Positions 58,747-64,000 of a stretch of 64,000 bases of DNA are shown one piece after another. Origin of the DNA: Paenibacillus montaniterrae (GTDB lineage: Bacteria > Bacillota > Bacilli > Paenibacillales > Paenibacillaceae). Every line of letters begins with the position of its first letter. Position 1 is the stretch's first letter. Location of the stretch: contig NZ_BOSE01000001.1 of the NCBI RefSeq assembly GCF_018403185.1, forward strand, positions 868,001 to 932,000. Direction: 5' to 3'. The notes under the pieces are model-generated. The model saw nothing but the letters and a program-made list of their open reading frames with translations, did not search any database and was not told the origin of the DNA. A program made the translations under genes and the position numbers.

Positions 58747-60639
58747 CTAATTCGCATTTTTCTTGCGCTTTGCTTTCATCCCATGGACCAAATTTGCAAT
58801 GTTAACAGCATTCAAGCCAACCTCATCACGCTGCTGGGCAATCGTGCCATGCTCGATAAACAAATCCGGAATCCCTTTAATGCGGACAACAACATCGTCC
58901 AGCTGCTGCTTGGCGTAAAATTCAAGTATAGCGCTGCCCAAGCCTCCGAGCTCAGCGCTCTCCTCAATAACGACAAGCTTTTTATGCTGTGCTGCAAGAC
59001 GAAGCAGCATCGCTTCATCCAGCGGCTTTATAAAGCGTGCGTTAATAATTTCAACATCAATGCCGTCGCGAATAAGCAGCTCTGAAGCTTCCTTGGCGAT
59101 CTTGATCATCGGACCAACAGCCAGCAGCGCATACTCAGACTCGCCTTCCTTCAAAACTTCCCATGTTCCAATTGGAATCGTTTTAAGCAGCGGATCGATC
59201 TCCACACCTTCTGCATTAATCCGCGGATAACGTACAGCAATCGGTCCGTCATTGTACTCAATCGCCGTCTTCATCATGTGCCGCAGCTCATTTTCATCCT
59301 TCGGCATCATCAGCACCATATTCGGCACATGGCGCAAATACGGAATATCATATACGCCTTGATGTGTTTCGCCATCAGGTCCAACAAATCCGGCACGGTC
59401 AATTGCAAACACAACATTCAGGTTTTGCCGACAAATATCGTGCACAACCTGATCGTAAGCACGCTGCAGGAAGGTTGAATATACGGCAAAGACTGGCTTC
59501 ATCCCTTCAATAGCAAGCGCTGCCGACATCGTTGCTGCATGCTGCTCGGCAATCCCGACATCAATCATTCTTGTCGGGAATTTGCTTGCAAAGTCAAGCA
59601 AGCCGGAACCGCTAGGCATCGCTGGCGTTACAGCAACAATTCGCTCATCCTGCTCCGCAAGCTCGATCAGCACGTCGCCAAATACTTTCGTATACATTGG
59701 CGGTCCAACTGCCTTAACCATTTTGCCTGACTCAATTTTATAAGGAGAGGCGCCATGCCAAGTATGCGAATCGTTCTCCGCTGGCTTATAGCCCTTACCC
59801 TTTGTCGTAATAACATGGACAAGCACCGGGCCGTTAATATTGTCTGCCTGCTTCAAAACCTCCAGCAGCGCTTCTGTATCATGGCCGTCAATCGGTCCGA
59901 GATACGACAAGCCAAACTGCTCAAACAAAATACCGCTCATTAATAAATACTTGATGCTGTCTTTAAAGCGGCTGACGGTATCAGCAAGCTTGCCGCCAAT
60001 TGCTGGAATTCTGTTCAGCAATTGATGGACGTCTTCCTTCACCTTTTGATACTGGCGACCTGTTCTGATTTTGCCCAAATAATGGTGCAAGGCTCCGACA
60101 TTAGGCGCAATCGACATTTCGTTGTCGTTAAGCACAACAATCAGCTTGCGCTTCTCATGCCCGATATGGTTGAGCGCTTCCAACGCCATGCCGCCCGTCA
60201 GCGCACCATCGCCAATAACCGCAACGACGCGGTTGGAATCACCCTTGAAATCGCGCGCCATCGCCATGCCGATTGCAGCAGACAACGACGTGCTGCTATG
60301 TCCGGCTTCCCACACATCATGCTGGCTTTCACTGCGCTTCACAAAGCCGCACAGCCCTTTATATTTGCGCAAAGTATCAAATTGATCCTTGCGCCCTGTA
60401 ATAATTTTATGAACATAAGATTGATGACCAACATCAAAAATAAACTTGTCGCTTGGACTATCAAACAAATAATGCATCGCCAAGGTAAGCTCGACAACTC
60501 CAAGATTAGGAGCAAGATGACCACCAGTAAGAGACAATTTCTCAATTAGAAATTGACGAATTTCTTCTGCTAATTGATCCAGTTGCTCAACTGTTAATGT
60601 TTTTAATTGTTCCGGGCCATCTATTTTATCTAAAAGCAC
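58747..60639 (-). CDS. dxs: 1-deoxy-D-xylulose-5-phosphate synthase
   Basis: A 630-aa thiamine-diphosphate enzyme that opens the MEP isoprenoid pathway from pyruvate and glyceraldehyde 3-phosphate. Motifs: [15 protein letters not shown], the ThDP/Mg site [18 protein letters not shown] with [29 protein letters not shown] and [18 protein letters not shown]. Normal length. The GTG start is 7 nt from GAGGA. Downstream of ispA, same pathway. Confidence 0.97.
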   Translation of the reverse strand: MLLDKIDGPEQLKTLTVEQLDQLAEEIRQFLIEKLSLTGGHLAPNLGVVELTLAMHYLFDSPSDKFIFDVGHQSYVHKIITGRKDQFDTLRKYKGLCGFVKRSESQHDVWEAGHSSTSLSAAIGMAMARDFKGDSNRVVAVIGDGALTGGMALEALNHIGHEKRKLIVVLNDNEMSIAPNVGALHHYLGKIRTGRQYQKVKEDVHQLLNRIPAIGGKLADTVSRFKDSIKYLLMSGILFEQFGLSYLGPIDGHDTEALLEVLKQADNINGPVLVHVITTKGKGYKPAENDSHTWHGASPYKIESGKMVKAVGPPMYTKVFGDVLIELAEQDERIVAVTPAMPSGSGLLDFASKFPTRMIDVGIAEQHAATMSAALAIEGMKPVFAVYSTFLQRAYDQVVHDICRQNLNVVFAIDRAGFVGPDGETHQGVYDIPYLRHVPNMVLMMPKDENELRHMMKTAIEYNDGPIAVRYPRINAEGVEIDPLLKTIPIGTWEVLKEGESEYALLAVGPMIKIAKEASELLIRDGIDVEIINARFIKPLDEAMLLRLAAQHKKLVVIEESAELGGLGSAILEFYAKQQLDDVVVRIKGIPDLFIEHGTIAQQRDEVGLNAVNIANLVHGMKAKRKKNAN

Positions 60640-60767
60640 ATCGCTTTCCTCGCTTTCAAAAAGTTGTAAACCGTAAAGTAACAGACACTTATTCGTATTA
60701 TATCACAATCTTTGACATCCAACATAATTACAGCCAACTTGCTACTTAATACTCAGGGCGCTGCTAC

Positions 60768-61682
60768 TTAATACTCACGATGCACCAGGTAGTCCGCAAG
60801 TTCTAGCAGCTGGTCCGTATAGGCTAGATCCGCATCCATAACAGCTGCTTTGGCTTCCTCTGTCAGCTTGGCTACGAGCTCTTTACTCTCTTCAAGACCA
60901 ATCAAAAACGGATACGTGACCTTTTGCTCATTGATATCGCTATGCACAGGCTTCCCCAGCTTCTGCTCATCGCCAATAATATCCAATATATCATCCTGAA
61001 TTTGAAAGGCCATACCTATATTACGCCCATACTGCTCCAGTTGTTGCAGTTGATATTCGCTGGCGCCTGCAATTCTTGCACCAGCCTTTACAGAAAATAC
61101 AACCAAATCACTCGTTTTATGCTGATGAATGTACTCCAGCTGCTCAATGGATGTAATTCCCTGCTCGCCCTGCATATCTGCTACCTGTCCTCCGACCATG
61201 CCAAGCGCACCAGCATAGCGCGAAAGCTCATCAATAATTTCAATGCCGACTGCAGCATCTACTTGCCCCTGCTTCACCAGCGCGGTAATGAAGCCAAAGG
61301 CAGCTGTAAGCAATGCATCGCCCGCCAATATAGCCATCGCATCTCCGAACACCTTATGATTGGTAGGCTTGCCGCGACGCAAATCATCATTGTCCATTGC
61401 CGGCAAATCATCATGAATCAGCGAATAGGTATGAATAAATTCTACTGCGCAGGCGGGAGCAATCGCTTTTCGCACCATTGCCTCATCGGCATTAACTGCA
61501 TAGGCAGCAGCCAGCACGAGATAAGGACGCAGCCGTTTCCCGCCAGCGGTCAAGGAATATTCCATCGCTTCAATCAGCTTGCTTGGCGCGCCATCAAATT
61601 GAGCAAGCGAACGCTTCAGCTCCTCGGTAATTTCTCCTGCTACTAGCTGAATATGATTATGTATCGACACAGAATGCTCCAC
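60768..61682 (-). CDS. ispA: Farnesyl diphosphate synthase-type polyprenyl synthetase
   Basis: A 304-aa trans-prenyltransferase. The first Asp-rich motif is DDLPAMDNDDLRRG (the bacterial DDxxxxD form) and the second is FQIQDDILDIIGDEQKLGK, with GGKRLRP and KTSDLVVFS-type substrate contacts. It condenses IPP with DMAPP/GPP. GTG start, 9 nt from GGGGAG. It starts 6 nt after xseB ends. Confidence 0.94.
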   Translation of the reverse strand: MEHSVSIHNHIQLVAGEITEELKRSLAQFDGAPSKLIEAMEYSLTAGGKRLRPYLVLAAAYAVNADEAMVRKAIAPACAVEFIHTYSLIHDDLPAMDNDDLRRGKPTNHKVFGDAMAILAGDALLTAAFGFITALVKQGQVDAAVGIEIIDELSRYAGALGMVGGQVADMQGEQGITSIEQLEYIHQHKTSDLVVFSVKAGARIAGASEYQLQQLEQYGRNIGMAFQIQDDILDIIGDEQKLGKPVHSDINEQKVTYPFLIGLEESKELVAKLTEEAKAAVMDADLAYTDQLLELADYLVHREY

Positions 61683-61688
61683 AGTCTA

Positions 61689-61937
61689 TTACTCCCCTTT
61701 TTCCAAGCTTGAGGAGGCAAACGGCTTTGTCGCCAAGCCTTGCTCTGTCTCGATCAGCATTTCGATTTTACTTTCAACCTGCTTTAGCTTCCCGCTGCAG
61801 AGGCTGGACAAGCTCATCCCTTCCTGATAAAGCTCTATCGCCTGCTCTAACGGCACATCTCCGTTCTCTAGCTGGTTCACGATCGCTTCCAATCGCTCCA
61901 GCGCTTGCTCAAAGCTCATAGTCTCATTTGCTGACAT
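61689..61937 (-). CDS. xseB: Exodeoxyribonuclease VII small subunit
   Basis: An 82-aa protein with SFEQALERLEAIVNQLENGD, VPLEQAIELYQEGMSLSSLC, the two-helix pattern of XseB. It partners XseA to degrade single-stranded DNA. AGGAGG before the ATG; 71 nt downstream of xseA. Confidence 0.95.
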   Translation of the reverse strand: MSANETMSFEQALERLEAIVNQLENGDVPLEQAIELYQEGMSLSSLCSGKLKQVESKIEMLIETEQGLATKPFASSSLEKGE

Positions 61938-62008
61938 GATAATACCTCCTAAACCATTTCATAGAAAGCCTGCTATTATACTATTAGTTCAACTTCTAAT
62001 CAATCTGT

Positions 62009-63358
62009 TCAAGCCTGGTCTTTAATCTCTTCTACTTTGCATACTAAGCTTCCATCGCTTACTTTCACTTCTACCGTATCGCCGATTTCCGCTTGGTCAA
62101 CCTTTTTAAGCAATTGTCCATCGCCCGTATAAGTCAAGCTATAGCCGCGCGCCATAACCTTTAACGGACTTAGTGCATCCAATTGCTTAATCAGAGCGCC
62201 TGTTTGCATTTTTTTGTGCTTCAAGCCAGAAAGCATTTGCTCATTCAGCTTTTGCTGCAAATGCTGCAAGCGATTATCCAATAGCTTTATACGCTGCTCG
62301 GGGTGCAAACGTGCCAATTTACTTTCAACCTGCGACAGCTTCCGTTGATTTTGCTGCAGCTTGGCCTGCAAGCTGTTGCGCAATGCCAGCTGCAAATAGT
62401 CAACCCGCTCCGCCTGCTGTAAAAAGTAGCGCTTAGGCTGTGCAAATATCGGATTGTGCTGCACGCGACGCAACCGTTCTGCGCGCCCGTCAATATATCT
62501 GCGCAGCGCATGTGTAAGCTTTTCCTGCTGTCTGAATACAATTCCGCTTAGCTCCTGGATATGCGGCACCGCAAGCTCTGCTGCAGCAGTCGGCGTTGCA
62601 GCACGCACATCAGCAGCAAAATCTGATAGCGTAAAATCTGTTTCGTGGCCAACAGCGCTAATGACAGGAATTGCCGAGGACGCGATTGCCCGGACAACGG
62701 CCTCCTCATTAAACGCCCATAGCTCCTCCAGTGAACCGCCGCCGCGCCCAACTATTAAAACATCGCAGCCGCAATGCTCATTCATCGCCGTAATTGCCTT
62801 GACAATTGAAGGGGCTGCCAGCTCACCCTGCACCTGCACAGGCGCCAGCAAAATATGTGCGGAGGGCATTCTCCGCTTGATCGTCGTAATAATGTCTCGC
62901 ACTGCTGCTCCTGTAGGCGATGTGACAACACCAACCGTAACAGGAAAAAGAGGAAGTGTACGTTTGCGAGATGCTGCAAACAACCCCTCCTCTTCAAGCT
63001 TCGCTTTCAATTGTTCATATGCAAGATACAAGCTGCCTAGACCATCCGGCTGCATCATATTCGCATAAAACTGGTAGGCACCATCGCGTTCGAAAACAGA
63101 GACTGTTCCTCTGGCGATCACCTTGGTGCCCTCCCTTGGAACAAATTTTAGACGAGCATTATGGGAGGAAAACATCACACATTTGATACGACTATCCTTA
63201 TCCTTCAATGTGAAGTACATATGTCCGCTGGAATGATGTGTAAAATTCGAGATTTCACCACGAAGCCATACATCAGACAATACGGCGTCACTGTCCATCT
63301 TCATTCGAATATATTTGTTTATATCCTTGATCGTATAAATATGTGGCTGCATCGCCAT
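62009..63358 (-). CDS. xseA: Exodeoxyribonuclease VII large subunit
   Basis: A 449-aa protein. N-terminal OB-fold (VLSDVWLRGEISNFTHHSSG; RIKCVMFSSHNARLKF), catalytic domain (VGVVTSPTGAAVRDIITTIK; VLIVGRGGGSLEELWAFNEE; ISAVGHETDFTLSDFAADVR) and a long C-terminal coiled coil that binds XseB. It follows folD by 7 nt, so the genes are probably coupled; no strong ribosome site is visible before the ATG. Confidence 0.96.
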   Translation of the reverse strand: MAMQPHIYTIKDINKYIRMKMDSDAVLSDVWLRGEISNFTHHSSGHMYFTLKDKDSRIKCVMFSSHNARLKFVPREGTKVIARGTVSVFERDGAYQFYANMMQPDGLGSLYLAYEQLKAKLEEEGLFAASRKRTLPLFPVTVGVVTSPTGAAVRDIITTIKRRMPSAHILLAPVQVQGELAAPSIVKAITAMNEHCGCDVLIVGRGGGSLEELWAFNEEAVVRAIASSAIPVISAVGHETDFTLSDFAADVRAATPTAAAELAVPHIQELSGIVFRQQEKLTHALRRYIDGRAERLRRVQHNPIFAQPKRYFLQQAERVDYLQLALRNSLQAKLQQNQRKLSQVESKLARLHPEQRIKLLDNRLQHLQQKLNEQMLSGLKHKKMQTGALIKQLDALSPLKVMARGYSLTYTGDGQLLKKVDQAEIGDTVEVKVSDGSLVCKVEEIKDQA

Positions 63359-63365
63359 TGGCTAA

Positions 63366-64000
63366 TCACATCCCGTTCGCTTTCTTAGCCGCAGTAATCG
63401 TATTTTTCATCAGCATCGTAATCGTCATTGGACCTACGCCGCCAGGTACAGGAGTAATATAGCCCGCTTCGCTCAAGCAGCTTTCATAGTCCACGTCGCC
63501 TGCCAGCTTGCCGTTGTCAAGGCGATTAATCCCAACATCAATGACAATAGCGCCTGGCTTAATATAAGATGCGTCGATTGCATTAGCTCGTCCAATCGCA
63601 ACAACTACAATATCAGCCTGCTTCACGACCTCTTGCAGGTTCGCTGTGCGAGAATGGCAAATCGTAACTGTAGCGTTTTCTCTTAAAAGCAGCATAGCTA
63701 CAGGCTTCCCGACAATATTGCTGCGCCCGATTACAGCAGCATGCTTGCCCGCTATGTCGATGCCGCTGCGTTTAATGAGCTCGATCACCCCTGCTGGCGT
63801 ACAAGGCAGTAGGCTCTCGTCGCCGATTACGAGATTTCCTACGCTTTGCGGATGAAAGCCGTCTACATCCTTCTGCACGCTAATCGCATCGATAACCGCT
63901 TTTTCGTTAATATGCTTCGGCAGTGGCAGCTGCACCAAAATTCCATTGATTGACGCTTGATTGTTCAGCTTGTCGATAAGCGCCAGCAGCTCCTGCTCCG
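63366..64000 (-). CDS. folD: FolD, methylenetetrahydrofolate dehydrogenase/cyclohydrolase (5' end missing)
   Basis: The window holds the last 211 codons; the start is beyond 64000. They include [33 protein letters not shown], the NADP-binding [38 protein letters not shown] and the ending [15 protein letters not shown]. It interconverts methylene-, methenyl- and formyl-tetrahydrofolate. First gene of folD-xseA-xseB-ispA-dxs-tlyA. Confidence 0.96.
   Translation of the reverse strand, partial: EQELLALIDKLNNQASINGILVQLPLPKHINEKAVIDAISVQKDVDGFHPQSVGNLVIGDESLLPCTPAGVIELIKRSGIDIAGKHAAVIGRSNIVGKPVAMLLLRENATVTICHSRTANLQEVVKQADIVVVAIGRANAIDASYIKPGAIVIDVGINRLDNGKLAGDVDYESCLSEAGYITPVPGGVGPMTITMLMKNTITAAKKANGM

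Overview
The window is a chromosomal segment from an endospore-forming Firmicute, most probably a Paenibacillus or close relative. It carries spo0A, spoIVB, sigF with its two regulators, spoIIM, spoVA genes and dacF. Its gene order follows the Bacillus subtilis folD-to-rib stretch almost step by step: folD, xseA, xseB, ispA, dxs, tlyA/yqxC, argR, recN, spoIVB, spo0A, (insertions), bkd operon, M20 peptidase, mciZ, nudF, spoIIM, fur, yqzK, xerD, deoB, punA, dacF, spoIIAA, spoIIAB, sigF, (insertion), spoVAA, spoVAB, spoVAF, lysA, ppiB, ribD, ribE, ribBA. Nearly all backbone genes are on the minus strand. I saw no rRNA, tRNA or CRISPR array.

Layout from left to right. 1-2646: end of the riboflavin operon (ribD-ribE-ribBA) under an FMN riboswitch. 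2627-7405: ppiB, lysA and a short spoVA operon of only AA, AB and AF. 7500-12400: accessory island splitting spoVA from sigF. It holds a collagen-like protein, a decayed YD-repeat-like gene, an AT-rich plus-strand pair (matrixin-type metalloprotease and a membrane-anchored partner), a lipoprotein and a membrane protein. 12460-20273: sigF/spoIIAB/spoIIAA behind a clear SigH-type promoter, dacF, a second stand-alone ribA, and nucleoside salvage genes (deoB, punA, pdp) with a Spo0E-like regulator among them. 20310-20945: a cluster of intergenic repeats. 20950-26511: xerD, yqzK, fur, spoIIM, nudF, the very small genes mciZ and prli42, an M20 peptidase and lipB.

26551-31530: branched-chain 2-oxoacid dehydrogenase operon (lpdV-bkdAA-bkdAB-bkdB). 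It makes the starters for branched fatty acids, with lipB downstream for lipoylation. 31700-35670: small conserved proteins, a fused GT2/GtrA glycosyltransferase, a phosphodiester glycosidase and a C26 glutamine-amidotransferase-like peptidase. 35860-52302: accessory block with a heterodimeric ABC exporter, a LysR regulator, a secreted alpha-amylase with two starch-binding modules, an orphan flagellin, a ferric-iron-type ABC importer coupled to a beta-CASP-like metallo-beta-lactamase protein, and two further LysR regulators, one divergent from a YeiH exporter. 52446-64000: spo0A with SigH promoter and 0A boxes, spoIVB, recN, argR, a membrane protein of unknown function, tlyA, dxs, ispA, xseBA and the 3' part of folD.

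The most interesting non-textbook signals are: the metzincin island with a possible leader peptide and a decayed YD-repeat gene; a pair of related inverted-repeat elements (166 and 39 bp) that look like a full and an internally deleted MITE; the repeat cluster beside xerD; a family of three near-identical terminator hairpins; and several genes of 32 to 62 codons. No plainly new multi-gene defence or biosynthetic system is visible.
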